The translations under genes were made by a program, and so were the position numbers. Below the pieces are notes generated by a model that had not been told where the DNA came from, did not search any database, and was given only the letters and a program-made list of their open reading frames with translations. From Archivesica marissinica (lineage: Eukaryota; Mollusca; Bivalvia; Venerida; Vesicomyidae), in NCBI GenBank assembly GCA_014843695.1, contig CM026387.1, positions 68,793,920 through 68,857,919 on the forward strand: a DNA stretch of 64,000 nucleotides, given 5' to 3'. Below, one piece after another: positions 1 through 12,850 of the stretch. How positions within the stretch are numbered: the stretch's first letter is position 1; the number at the start of each line of letters is the position of its first letter.

Positions 1-599
1 GAGCATCAGTATATATATGACTAGACGTGAAGAAATATACATGACTTTAGTTTGTGTTGCATTGATTGACATACGATTCAAATCACATCAATGATCAACA
101 TTTTGAAGATCATTAGCAAGAGAAGTCATTATAGTATATATTGATTGTAGTTGAAAGAGTCGTGTCATCTGCAAAGATATCTGTCACAGAGTGTTGTGTT
201 GATAATGGTAGGTCATTTATAAAGGGTAGAAACAATAAAGGACCTAATACAGATCCTTGGGGAACACCGGATACTACTGTACTAGGCTTTAACGTTATAC
301 CAGAAATGTGTGTTAACTGAGTCCTGTTATTCAGATAAGATGCAAACCAAGAAATAGTGGAACACTCTAATTTGTAAATTTCATTTTGTCAAGTAAGATG
401 CTATGATTGACCAAATCAAATGCTTTTGAATTGTCAAGGAAAATAGTGCATACTATTTCGTTATTGTCTATGGCAGTAATCCAGTCGTCAACATTTTAGT
501 GAGAGCCGTCTGACACGAATGATATGACATAAAGCCAGGCTGATGTAGATACATAGGTTATTATCTTCTATATGCTGCTTTAGATGCTTACATGTCGTT

Positions 600-609
600 C
601 TAAAATAAG
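600..609. repeat. Target-site duplication of the SINE (left copy; right copy 820-829)
   Basis: The 10-mer ctaaaataag occurs immediately before and immediately after the SINE. Removing the SINE and one copy rejoins the LINE reading frame. Confidence 0.88.
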
Positions 610-819
610 TGGTAGCGCATTCACTTCAGGTGGGAAAGGCCCAGAGATTGAGCCCAGCTGTGGCCGTTACGATTGTGTCCTTAGGCAAGGCACTTAAATT
701 CCACACTGACTCTTCTCTCTCCCTCGTGGCGATGGATTCCACTAGGAATGAGGTCTCGGGAGTGGTTAATAAGTTGTAAGAACTTGTTTAGCAATCGAGC
801 TAAATACATTTGTATAAAA
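610..819 (+). mobile_element. tRNA-derived SINE inserted in the LINE
   Basis: The head has a degenerate pol III A-box region (GGTAGCGCATTCAC) and a weak B-box (gattgagccc). The body (gtgtccttaggcaaggcact, then ctcgtggcgatggattcca) matches the copy at 55122-55356. The tail contains gcaatcgagctaaa. It is bounded by a perfect 10-bp target-site duplication, ctaaaataag, at 600-609 and 820-829. The insertion interrupts the reverse transcriptase reading frame, so the SINE arrived after the LINE. The 5' head is shorter than in the 55-kb copy. Confidence 0.88.
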
Positions 820-1102
820 CTAAAATAAGGGGTATAGCCGGAAGAATTGAAATAGTTCGATTTATCTTCTTTTGCATATTGGGACAACTTTTACTTGTTT
901 AAAAAATGGTGGTATTGATGGTGTTGAATATTTTCGTCAGGACAGGGGCTACCACTGTCGCACACATTTTCAAGTATCTGGCCCCAATACCGCCTAATCC
1001 AGTTGATTTGGAAATATCAATGGATTTGAGCTGGTGTTAAACAAATGAAGAAATGAATACCAGCGGAATTATAAAGCGCTTCCGTGAGTTCACTTAGTAT
1101 GC

Positions 1103-1133
1103 TAGTATACTAGAGGACATAGAAAACGCACAC
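1103..1133 (-). repeat. Isolated inverted unit of the 36-bp minisatellite
   Basis: This stretch (tagaggacatagaaaacgca and flanks) is the reverse complement of the minisatellite unit that begins about 150 bp further right. It is a single orphan unit in opposite orientation, next to a gctagtatactag near-palindrome. The intervening 1134-1280 is AT-rich unique sequence in which I see no gene. Confidence 0.85.
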
Positions 1134-1280
1134 TTCGGATAAGTGTGTTTTTACATGAAAAACAATAACTATATAAATACATAGTTTTAAACATGTTGGA
1201 ATGTTTTAGTTGTTCAGTTTGTGTTTTGTAATATATCTTTGATGGAATCCTTCGTATTTCGTTTTCGTGTACTAATAATC

Positions 1281-2110
1281 ATATAATGTAGGTGTGCGTT
1301 TTCTATGTCCTCTAGTATATAATGTAGGTGTGCGTGTTCTATGTCCTCTAGTATATAATGTAGGTGCGCGTTTTCTATGTCCTCTAGTATATAATGTATG
1401 TGTGCGTTTACTATGTCCTCTAGTATATTATGTAGGTGTGCGTTTTCTATGTCCTCTAGTATATAATGTAGGTGTGCGTTTTCTATGTCCTCTAGTATAT
1501 AATGTAGACGTGCGTTTTCTACGTCCTCTAGTATATAATGTAGGTGTGCGTTTTCTATGTCCTCTAGTATATAATGTAGGTGTGCGTTTTCTATGTCCTC
1601 TAGTATATAATGTAGGTGTGCGTTTTCTATGTCCTCTAGTATATAATGTAGATGTGCGTTTTCTATGTCCTCTAGTATATAATGTAGGTGTGCGTTTTCT
1701 ATGTCCTCTAGTATATAATGTAGGTGTGCGTTTTCTATGTCCTCTAGTATATAATGTAGACGTGCGTTTTCTATGTCCTCTAGTATATAATGTAGGTGTG
1801 CGTTTTCTATGTCCTCTAGTATATAATGTAGGTGTGCGTTTTCTATGTCCTCTAGTATATAATGTAGGTGTGCGTTTTCTATGTCCTCTAGTATATAATG
1901 TAAGTGTGCGTTTTCTATGTCCTCTAGTATATAAAGTAGATGTGCGTTTTCTATGTCCTCTAGTATATAATGTAGGTGCGCGTTTTCTATGTCCTCTAGT
2001 ATATAATGTAGATGTGCGTTTTCTATGTCCTCTAGTATATAATGTAGACGTGCGTTTTCTATGTCCTCTAGTATATAATGTAGACGTGCGTTTTCTATGT
2101 CCTCTAGTAT
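1281..2110 (+). repeat. 36-bp minisatellite, about 23 units (copy 1)
   Basis: The unit reads approximately ataatgtaggtgtgcg, then ttttctatgtcctctagtat. Units differ by single substitutions, mostly in the ggtg/gatg/gacg/aagtg position. Because 36 is a multiple of three and the unit lacks stops in one frame on each strand, both strands show a long open frame (12-residue repeats such as ILEDIENAHLHY on minus and FLCPLVYNVGVR on plus). I regard these as by-products of the repeat. Single-T insertions in the second copy of the array (29620-30399) break the frames. Confidence 0.95.
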
Positions 2111-2607
2111 GCTACCTACATGTAATAAACGATGTCTCCAATCAGTACAGACCAGCATTTGCTCACCTCGTTAAATGATATCCGACTGTTATTAAATCGC
2201 ATATATAAGTCCAGATTACGTTGATTGCTTTCATTGCCGTTCACAAGTACGCCGGCGTCATTTTACGAGTACTTTTCAGCAACTCAGGACACTAAATAAC
2301 TATTCAGTTCCATATAAACAAGGATTTATATAATCTTGGATTACAAATACAAATCCATGCCTATCATAGTACAATGATTAATTCCAATCCTTTTAGTTTA
2401 TTTATACTCGCCACCGCATAAATGCATCTGGTCAAGTACATATCTCTAAGATGCTTAGATGATTAATTCCGACGAATACCAATGTTTAAATACATAGGGA
2501 GAAGAACTATATACGTTTTCTTTCGTTCTAATCCCTTTCAGTCTATTGCTGTTAATTTATATGTAAGCTGTTAATTATGTATATTTTCAACTCATATTGC
2601 ATGTACG
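2111..2607. other. Unique intergenic sequence, no gene seen
   Basis: AT-rich single-copy-looking sequence between the minisatellite and a SINE. I find no open frame with protein-like content and no RNA gene. It is repeated verbatim at 30400-30896 as part of the duplicated block. Confidence 0.7.
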
Positions 2608-2876
2608 CTTGTGGTTAACACCTTGTACTGGTAATCCAGGGATCGCAGGTTCGATCCCCCGTCTGACCCTAATAAAATTAACAGTCTTTCAGATGGGAAT
2701 TTAAACCGAGGTCTCGTGTCGGTGCTTTACATCGTGCACGTAAAAGAACCAGAGGAGACTCTGAGATGGCTCTTTGTCTGTATCATTGCACTATCCTCCA
2801 ACAATCTAAAATGACTAATCTTTTCAGGAGGCTTATATGGGCAACCCGTAGCGACGATAAATAAACGTAAAACACC
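2608..2876 (+). mobile_element. tRNA-derived SINE (family with GTGCACGTAAAAGAACC core), copy 1
   Basis: The head looks like a tRNA (cttgtggttaacacc for the A-box region, then a perfect B-box GGTTCGATCCC near 2650). It is followed by a conserved body (cggtgctttacatcgtgcac, then gtaaaagaacc) and an A-rich tail ending gataaataaacgtaaaacac. This is not a functional tRNA, because there is no foldable anticodon arm with a CCA-end stem. I could not identify a target-site duplication. An 81-codon minus-strand frame overlapping the tail (2783-3028) has no recognisable content and is not called. Confidence 0.8.
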
Positions 2877-3039
2877 ACACCTAGTGTATAATTATTGGTA
2901 CTTTGCCATTCGTTGCTTAACAGATGAAACATACCTGTGCAGGTGTCTGCCTTTACCCGTGCATTTGCTAAGTTCCACGACGTTGAGCATTTGTCCGTAC
3001 TGGGGAATGACTGCAATGTAAATATCATTCATGGCCACT

Positions 3040-3314
3040 GAACTAGTGGTTAGCTAACGTATGCTGGATTCATGTAACCGGTTTTCACTTATCTGAACTA
3101 GTGGTTAGCTAACGTATGCTGGATTCATGTAACCGGTTTTCACTTATCTGAACTAGTGGTTAGCTAACTTATGCTGGATTCATGTAACCGGTTTTCACTT
3201 ATCTGAACTAGTGGTTAGCTAACGTATGCTGGATACATGTAACCGGTTTTCACTTATCTGAACTAGTGGTTAGCTAACGTATGCTGGGTACATGTAACCG
3301 GTTTTCACTTATCT
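3040..3314 (+). repeat. 55-bp tandem repeat, 5 units (copy 1)
   Basis: Exactly five 55-bp units starting gaactagtggttagctaacg and ending ttcacttatct. Three perfect palindromes sit in each unit: actagt, gttagctaac and aaccggtt. The units differ by one to three bases (gtatg/ttatg, ggattc/ggatac/gggtac). Confidence 0.95.
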
Positions 3315-3554
3315 AAGCGCGTGTCGTTTATTTACACGCCCAAGTTATTCTTTCTGTACATTTGTCTTTAACAAGTACAGCTACTAAGCAACTCCAGTTA
3401 CTCAAGAATATAGTAAGTGTTACCAGTCATTGGTAAAACACAGGTTACATAATCCTAATTCATTTTTCATGGGTATAATTATAAATATATCACCGCCAAA
3501 TACCGGTCGGTCTATGTTTTTGTATTATTATTTTATACATTTAAGCGCTACAAA
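3315..3554. other. AT-rich intergenic, no gene seen
   Basis: Unique sequence between two tandem arrays. The only structure noticed is a short inverted repeat, gcgtgt/acacgc, near 3317-3338. No coding or RNA gene signal. Confidence 0.65.
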
Positions 3555-3806
3555 ACTGCACTGGTTTACATATTGAACATCACTCAGTAAACTGCACTGG
3601 TTTACATATTGAACATCACTCAGTAAACTGCACTGGTTTACATATTGAACATCACTCAGTAAACTGCACTGGTTTACATATTGAACATCACTCAGTAAAC
3701 TGCACTGGTTTACATATTGAACATCACTCAGTAATCTGCACTGGTTTACATATTGAACATCACTCAGTAAACTGCACTGGTTTACATATTGAACATCACT
3801 CAGTAA
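3555..3806 (+). repeat. Second 36-bp tandem repeat, 7 units (copy 1)
   Basis: Seven 36-bp units (actgcactggtttacatatt, then gaacatcactcagtaa), unrelated in sequence to the 36-bp minisatellite at 1281. The units are identical except that unit six starts with t instead of a (position 3735). The other copy of the block has six units, none carrying this variant, so one unit was gained or lost. Confidence 0.95.
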
Positions 3807-4199
3807 ACGTTTTTATTCAACGAAAATGTCGGTGTAATCATTATCCCGTATAATATTTCTGCAAGAGATGGCCTATGAATGATGGCCTATATGACTTATG
3901 ACTGATGGCCTATCTGGCATATGAATGATGGCCTATATGGCCTAGGAATGATGGCTTATATGGCCTATGAATGATGGCCTATATGACCTATGAATGATGG
4001 CCTATCTGGCCTATGAATGATGGCTTATATGGCCTATGAATGATGACTTATATGGCCTATGAATGATGGCCTATATGACCTATGAATGATCGCATATCTG
4101 GCCTATGAATGATGGCCTGTATGGACTATGAATGATGGCTTATATGGCCTATGAATGATGGCTTATATGGCCTATGAATGATGGCTTATATGGCCTATA

Positions 4200-6650
4200 T
4201 GGCCTATGAATGATGGCCTATATGGCCTATGAATGATTGCTTATATGGCCTATGAATGATGGCCTATATGGACTATGAATGATGGCTTATATGGACTATG
4301 AATGATGGCTTATATGGCCTATGAATGATGGTTTATATGGCCTATGAATGATGGTTTATATGGCCTATGAATGATGGCTTATATGGCCTATGAATGATGG
4401 CTTATATGGCCTATATGGCCTATGAATGATGGCCTATATGGCCTATGAATGATTGCTTATATGACCTATGAATGATGGCCTACATGGATTATGAATGATG
4501 GCCTATATGACCTATGCATGATGGCCTATCTGGCATATGAATGATGGCCTATATGGCCTATGAATGATGGCTTATATGGCCTATGAATGATGGCTTATAT
4601 GGCCTATGAATGATGGCTTATATGGCCTATGCATGATGGCTTATATGGCCTATGAATGATGGCTTATATGGCCTATGAATGATGGCTTATATGGCCTATA
4701 TGGCCTATGAATGATGGCCTATATGGCCTAGGAATGATTGCTTATATGGCCTATGAATGATGGCATATATGGCCTATGAATGATGGCTTATATGGCCTAT
4801 GAATGATGGCCTATATTGCCTATGAATGATGGCCTATATGGATTATGAATGATGGCTTATATGGCCTATGAATGATGGCTTATATGGCCTATGAATGATG
4901 GCTTATATGGCCTATACGGCTTATGAATGATGGCTTATATTGCCTATGAATGATGGCTTATATGGCCTATATGACCTATGAATGATGGCCTATCTGGCCT
5001 ATGAATGATGGCTTATATGGCCTATGAATGATGGCTTATATGGCCTATATGGCCTGTGAATGATGGCCTAGATGGACTATGAATGATGGCTTATATGGCC
5101 TATGAATGATGACTTATATGGACTATGAATGATGGCCTATATGGACTATGAATGATGGCTTATATGGCCTATATGGCCTATGAATGATGGCTTATATGGC
5201 CTATGAATGATGGCATATATGGCCTATATGGACTATGAATGATGGCTTATATGGCCTATGAACGATGGCCTATATGGACTATGAATGAAAGCTTATATGG
5301 CCTATGAATGATGGCCTATATGACCTATGAATGATGGCTTATCTGGCCTATGAATGATGGCTTATATGGCCTATGAATGATGGCTTATATGGCCTATGAA
5401 TGATGGCCTATATGACCTATGAATGATCGCCTATCTGGCCTATGAATGATGGCCTATGAATGATGGCTTATATGGACTATGAATGATGGCTTATATGGCC
5501 TATGAATGATGGCTTATATGACCTATGAATGATGGCTTATATGGCCTATATGGCCTATGAATGATGGCCTATGTGGCCTATGAATGATTGCTTATATGGC
5601 CTATGAATGATGGCCTATATGGACTATGAATGATGGCTTATATGGACTATGAATGATGGCTTATATGGCCTATGAATGATGGTTTATATGGCCTATGAAT
5701 GATGGTTTATATGGCCTATGAATGATGGCTTATATGGCCTATGAATGATGGCTTATATGGCCTATATGGCCTATGAATGATGGCCTATATGGCCTATGAA
5801 TGATTGCTTATATGACCTATGAATGATGGCCTCTATGGATTATGAATGATGGCCTATATGACCTATGCATGATGGCCTATCTGGCAAATGAATGATGGCC
5901 TATATGGCCTATGAATGATGGCTTATATGGCCTATGAATGATGGCTTATATGGCCTATGAATGATGGCTTATATGGCCTATGCATGATGGCTTATATGGC
6001 CTATGAATGATGGCTTATATGGCCTATGAATGATGGCTTATATGGCCTATATGGCATATGAATGATGGCCTATATGGCCTATAAATGATTGCTTATATGG
6101 CCTATGAATGATGGCTTATATGGCCTATGAATGATGGCTTATATGGCCTATGAATGATGGCCTATATTGCCTATGAATGATGGCCTATATGGACTATGAA
6201 TGAGGGCTTATATGGCCTATGAATGATGGCTTATATGGCCTATGAATGATGGCTTATATTGCCTATGAATGATGGCGTATATGGCCTATATGACCTATGA
6301 ATGATGGCCTATCTGGCCTATGAATGATGGCTTATATGGCCTATGAATGATGGCTTATATGGCCTATGAATGATGGCTTATATGGCCTATGAATGATGAC
6401 ATATATGGACTATGAATGATGGCCTATATGGACTATGAATGATGGCTTATATGGCCTATATGGCCTATGAATGATGGCTTATATGGCCTATATGGCCTAT
6501 GAATGATGGCTTATATGGCCTATGAATGATGGCATATATGGAATATATGGACTATGAATGATGGCATATATGGCCTATGAATGATGGCCTATATGGACTA
6601 TGAATGATGGCTTATATGGCCTATGAACGATGGCCTATATGGACTATGAA
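4200..6650 (+). repeat. Higher-order repeat in the satellite, about 1.36 kb period
   Basis: Rare variant units recur in the same order at a fixed distance. The double ggtttatatgg unit lies at 4331 and 5692 (1361 apart). The gcatgatggcctatctggc unit lies at 4516 and 5877 (1361). The gaacgatgg ... gaatgaaagc pair lies at 5261 and 6626 (1365). This shows duplication of blocks of about 55-60 units. Confidence 0.8.
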
Positions 6651-8549
6651 TGAAAGCTTATATGGCCTATGAATGATGGCCTATATGGCCTATGAATGAT
6701 TACTTATATGGACTATGAATGATGGCCTATATGGACTATGAATGATGGCTTATATAGCCTATATGGACTATGAATGATGGCTTATATGGCGTATATGGCT
6801 TATGAATGATGGCTTATATGGCCTATGAATGATGGCTTATATGGCCTATATGGCCTATGTATGATGGCCTATATGACCTATGAATGATGGCCTATATGGA
6901 CTATGAATGATGGCTTATATGGACTATGAATGACGGCTTATATGGCCTATATGGCCTACGAATGATGGCCTATATGACCTATGAATGATGGCCTATATGG
7001 ACTATGAATGATGGCTTATATGGCCTATGCATGATGGCGTATATGGCCTATATGGCCTATATGGCCTATATGGCCTATGAATGATGGCCTATATGGACTA
7101 TGAATGATGGCCTATATGGCCTATGAATGATGGCTTATATGGCCTATGAATGGTGGCTTATATGGCCTATGAATGATGGCTTATATGGCCTATGAATGAT
7201 GGCTTATATGGCCTATATGGCCTATGAATGATGGCTTATATGGCCTATGAATGATGGCTTATACGGCCTATGAATGATGGCTTATATGGCCTATATGGCT
7301 TATGAATGATGACGTATATGGCCTATGAATGATGGCTTATATGGCCTATGGATGATGGCTTATATGGCCTATATGGCCTATGAATGATTGCTTATATGGC
7401 CTATATGGCCTATGAATGATGGCTTATATGGCCTATGAATGATGGCCTATATGGCCTATGAATGATGGCTTATATGGCCTATATGGACTATGAATGATGG
7501 CTTATATGGCCTATGAATGATGGCCTATATGGACTATGAATGATGGCTTATATGGCCTATGAATGATGGCTTATAATTATGGCCTATGAATGATGGCTTA
7601 TAATGCCTATATGGCCTATGAATGATGGCCTATATGGCCTATGAATGATGGCTTATATGGCCTATATGGCCTATGAATGATGGCCTATATGGGCTATGAA
7701 TTATGGCTTATATTGCCTATGAATGATGGCTTATATGGCCTATATGGCCTATGAATGATGACCTATATGGCCTCTATGAATGATGGCCTATATGGACTAT
7801 GAATGACGGCTTATATGGCCTATGAATGATGGCCTATATGGACTATGAATGATGGCCCATATGGACTATGAATGATGGCTTATATGGCCTATATGGCCTA
7901 TGAATGATGACCTATATGGCCTCTATGTATGATGGCCTATATGGACTATGAATGATGGCTTATATGGCCTATGAATGATGGCCTATATGGACTATGAATG
8001 ATGGCCTATATGGACTATGAATGATGGCTTATATGGCCTATGAATGATGGCTTCTATGGACTATGAATGATGGCTTATATGGCCTATGAATGATGGCCTA
8101 TATGGACTATGAATGATGGCTTATATGGACTATGAATGATGGACTATATGGACTATGAATGATGGCTTATATGGCCTATATGGCCTATGAATGATGGCCT
8201 ATATGGACTATGAATGATGGCTTATATAGCTTATGAATGATGGCTTATATGGCCTATATGGCCTATGAATGATGGCTTATATGGCCTATGAATGATGGCT
8301 TATATGGCCTATGCATGATGGCTTATATGGCCTATGAATGATGGCTTATATGTCCTATGAATGATGGCTTATATGGCCTATATGGCCTATGAATGATGGC
8401 CTATATTGCCTAGGAATGATTGCTTATATGGCCTATGAATGATGGCTTATATGGCCTATGAATGATGGCTTATATGGCCTATGAATGATGGCCTATATTG
8501 CCTATGAATGATGGCCTATATGGATTATGAATGATGGCTTATATGGCCT

Positions 8550-11500
8550 ATGAATGATGGCTTATATGGCCTATGAATGATGGCTTATATGGCCTATACG
8601 GCTTATGAATGATGGCTTATATTGCCTATGAATGATGGCTTATATGGCCTATATGACCTATGAATGATGGCCTATCTGGCCTATGAATGATGGCTTATAT
8701 GGCCTATGAATGATGGCTTATATGGCCTATATGGCCTGTGAATGATGGCCTAGATGGACTATGAATGATGGCTTATATGGCCTATGAATGATGACTTATA
8801 TGGACTATGAATGATGGCCTATATGGACTATGAATGATGGCTTATATGGCCTATATGGCCTATGAATGATGGCTTATATGGCCTATATGGACTATGAATG
8901 ATGGCTTATATGGCCTATGAACGATGGCCTATATGGACTATGAATGAAAGCTTATATGGCCTATGAATGATGGCCTATATGGACTATGAATGATGGCTTT
9001 TATGGCCTATGAATGATGGCTTATATGGCCTATATGGCCTATGAATGATGGCCTATATGACCTATGAATGATGGCCTATATGGACTATGAATGAGGGCTT
9101 ATTTGGACTATGAATGAGGGCTTATATGGCCTATATGGCCTATGAATGATGGCCTATATGACCTATGAATGATGGCCTATATGGACTATGAATGATGGCT
9201 TATATGGCCTATGCATGATGGCGTATATGGCCTATATGGCCTATATGGCCTATGAATGATGGCCTATATGGACTATGAATGATGGCCTATAAGGCCCATG
9301 AATGATGGCTTATATGGCCTATGAATGATGGCTTATATGGCCTATGAATGATGGCTTATATGGCCTATGAATGATGGCTTATATGGCCTATATGGCCTAT
9401 GAATGATGGCTTATATGGCCTATGAATGATGGCTTATACGGCCTATGAATGATGGCTTATATGGCCTATATGGCTTATGAATGATGACGTATATGGCCTA
9501 TGCATGGTGGCTTATATGACCTATGGATGATGGCTTATATGGCCTATATGGCCTATGAATGATTGCTTATATGGCCTATATGACTTATGAATGATGGCTT
9601 ATATGGCCTATGAATGATGGCCTATATGGCCTATGAATGATGGCTTATATGGCCTATATGGACTATGAATGATGGCTTATATGGCCTATGAATGATGGCC
9701 TATATGGACTATGAATGATGGCTTATATGGCCTATGAATGATGGCTTATAATTATGGCCTATGAATGATGGCTTATAATGCCTATATGGCCTATGAATGA
9801 TGGCCTATATGGCCTATGAATGATGGCTTATATGGCCTATATGGCCTATGAATGATGGTCTATATGGGCTATGAATGATGGCTTATATGGCCTATGAATG
9901 ATGGCTTATATGGCCTATATGGCCTATGTATGATGACCTATATGGCCTCTATGAATGATGGCCTATATGGACTAGGAATGATGGCTTATATGGCCTATGA
10001 ATGATGGCCTATATGGACTAGGAATGATGGCCCATATGGACTATGAATGATGGCTTATATGGCCTATCAATGATGGCTTATATGGCCTATGAATGATGAC
10101 CTATATGGCCTCAATGTATGATGGCCTATAAGGACTATGAAGGATGGCTTATATGGCATATGAATGATGGCTTATAATTATGGACTATGAATGATGGCTT
10201 ATAATGCCTATATGGACTATGAATGATGGCCTATATGGCCTATGAATGATGGCTTATATGGCCTATATGGCCTATGAATGATGGCCTATATGGCCTATGA
10301 ATGATGGCTTATATGGCCTATGAATGATGGCTTATATGGCCTATATGGCCTATGAATGATGACCTATATGGCCTCTATGTATGATGGCCTATATGGACTA
10401 TGAATGATGGCTTATATGGCCTATGAATGATGGCCTATATGGACTATGAATGATGGCCTATATGGACAATGAATGATGGCTTATATGGCCTATGAATGAT
10501 GGCTTATATGGACTATGAATGATGGCTTATATGGCCTATGAATGATGGCCTATATGGACTATGAATGATGGCTTATATGGACTATGAATGATGGCCTATA
10601 TGGCCTATGAATGATGGCCTATATGGACTATGAATGATGGCTTATATGGCTTATGAATGATGGCTTATATGACCTATGAATGATGGCTTATATGGCCTAT
10701 GAATGATGGCTTATATGGCCTATGAATGATGGCTTATATGGCCTATGAATGATGGCTTATATGGCCTATGAATGATGGCTTTATGGCCTATATGGCCTAT
10801 GAATGATGGCCTATATGGCCTATGAATGATTGCTTATATGGCCTATGAATGATGGCTTATATGGCCTATGAATGATGGCTTATATGGCCTATGAATGATG
10901 GCCTATATTGCCTATGAATGATGGCCTATATGGATTATGAATGATGGCTTATATGGCCTATGAATGATGGCTTATATGGCCTATGAATGATGGCTTATAT
11001 GGCCTATACGGCTTATGAATGATGGCTTATATTGCCTATGAATAATGGCTTATATGGCCTATATGACCTATAAATGATGGCCTATCTGACCTATGAATGA
11101 TGGCTTATATGGCCTATATGGCCTATGAATGATGGCCTAGATGGACTATGAATGATGGCTTATATGGCCTATGAATGATGACTTATATGGTCTATGAATG
11201 ATGGTCTATATGGACTATGAATGATGGCTTATATGGCCTATATGGCCTATGAATGATGGCTTATATGGCCTATGAATGATGGCATATATGGCCTATATGG
11301 ACTAGGAATGATGGCTTATATGGCCTATGAACGATGGCCTATATGGACTATGAATGAAAGCTTATATGGCCTATGAATGATGGCCTATATGGACTATGAA
11401 TGATGGCTTATATGGCCTACGAATGATGGCTTATATGGCCTATATGGCCTATGAATGATGGCCTATATGGACTATGAATGATGGCCCATATGGACTATGA

Positions 11501-12850
11501 ATGATGGCTTATATGGCCTATCAATGATGGCTTATATGGCCTATATGGCCTATGAATGATGACCTATATGGCCTCAATGTATGATGGCCTATATGGACTA
11601 TGAATGATGGCTTATATGGCCTATGAATGATGGCCTATATGGACTATGAATGATGGCCCATATGGACTATGAATGATGGCCTATATGGACTATGAATGAT
11701 GGCCTATATGGACTATGAATGATGGCTTATATGGCCAATCAATGATGGCTTATATGGCCTATATGGCCTATGAATGATGACCTATATGGCCTCTATGTAT
11801 GATGGCCTATATGGACTATGAATGATGGCTTATATGGCCTATGAATGATGGCCTATATGGACTATGAATGATGGCCTATATGGACAATGAATGATGGCTT
11901 ATATGGCCTATGAATGATGGCTTATATGGACTATGAATGATGGCTTATATGGCCTATGAATGATGGCCTATATGGACTATGAATGATGGCTTATATGGAC
12001 TATGAATGATGGACTATATTGACTATGAATGATGGCTTATATGGCCTATATGGCCTATGAATGATGGCCTATATGGACTATGAATGATGGCTTATATAGC
12101 TTATGAATGATGGCTTATATGGCCTATATGGCCTATGAATGATGGCTTATATGGCCTATGAATGATGGCTTATATGGCCTATGCATGATGGCTTATATGG
12201 CCTATGAATGATGGCTTATATGGCCTATGAATGATGGCCTATATGGCCTATGAATGATGGCCTATATGGCCTATGAATGATGGCTTATATGGCCTATGAA
12301 TGATGGCTTATATGGCCTATGAATGATGGCTTATATGGCCTATGAATGATGGCCTATATTGCCTATGAATGATGGCCTATATGGATTATGAATGATGGCT
12401 TATATGGCCTATGAATGATGGCTTATATGGCCTATGAATGATGGCTTATATGGCCTATACGGCTTATGAATGATGGCTTATATTGCCTATGAATAATGGC
12501 TTATATGGCCTATATGACCTATAAATGATGGCCTATCTGACCTATGAATGATGGCTTATATGGCCTATATGGCCTATGAATGATGGCCTAGATGGACTAT
12601 GAATGATGGCTTATATGGCCTATGAATGATGACTTATATGGTCTATGAATGATGGTCTATATGGACTATGAATGATGGCTTATATGGCCTATATGGCCTA
12701 TGAATGATGGCTTATATGGCCTATGAATGATGGCATATATGGCCTATATGGACTATGAATGATGGCTTATATGGCCTATGAACGATGGCCTATATGGACT
12801 ATGAATGAAAGCTTATATGGCCTATGAATGATGGCCTATATGGACTATGA
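8550..12850 (+). repeat. Higher-order repeat in the satellite, 2.41 and 1.45 kb spacing
   Basis: The marker cctatacggcttatgaatg lies at 8597, 11007 and 12458. The linked marker gaacgatgg ... gaatgaaagc lies at 8920, 11330 and 12781. Both give the same spacings (2410 and 1451), so whole blocks were copied. A related block is at 4915/5261. Confidence 0.8.

Larger units (their letters stand above)
1..1050 (-). pseudogene. Decayed non-LTR retrotransposon (LINE) reverse transcriptase, split by a SINE
   Basis: Translating the minus strand gives the ordered motifs of a LINE reverse transcriptase. The N-terminal SKSTGLGGIGARYLK block lies at about 970-1015, followed by a KVVPICKR-like stretch near 860-890. 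KHLKQHIEDNN lies at about 550-590, a QTAL-like stretch near 505-525, and LDNSKAFDLVNH at 404-440. VPQGSVLGPLLF lies at about 235-268, the catalytic FADDT at about 159-177, and NRMSINATQTKVMYISS near 25-80. The reading frame changes several times and contains stops, for example a TGA at 88-90 where the family normally has Trp, so the gene is dead. The frame across the SINE at 610-819 becomes continuous if the SINE and one target-site copy are ignored. Motif style suggests the CR1/Jockey/L2 side of the LINE tree, but I cannot assign a clade. The endonuclease part is not visible, and the element continues off the left edge. The domain identity is secure; the limits near 1050 are approximate. Confidence 0.9.
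1761..3994. repeat. Duplicated block, left copy (matches 30050-32247)
   Basis: From the last nine 36-bp minisatellite units to the first 130 bp of the 23-bp satellite, this block reappears beyond the N gap at a constant offset of 28289. I saw no substitutions in the unique parts when comparing the lines. The one clear difference inside is the number of units in the 3555-3806 array (seven here, six in the other copy, which changes the offset by 36 afterwards). Divergence starts to the left near 1760 and to the right at about 3995. Confidence 0.93.

Noticed and set aside
1281..2110. CRISPR-like array (36-bp or 28-bp repeats)
   Set aside because: Units are directly adjacent with no unique spacers, and the context is an animal genome with LINEs and SINEs.
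2608..2680. Functional tRNA gene
   Set aside because: The B-box is perfect, but the arms do not fold into a complete tRNA and the sequence continues into a SINE body with an A-rich tail.
2783..3028. 81-codon minus-strand frame (also at 31072-31317)
   Set aside because: It overlaps the SINE tail, has no recognisable domain, and its two copies are just the duplicated block.
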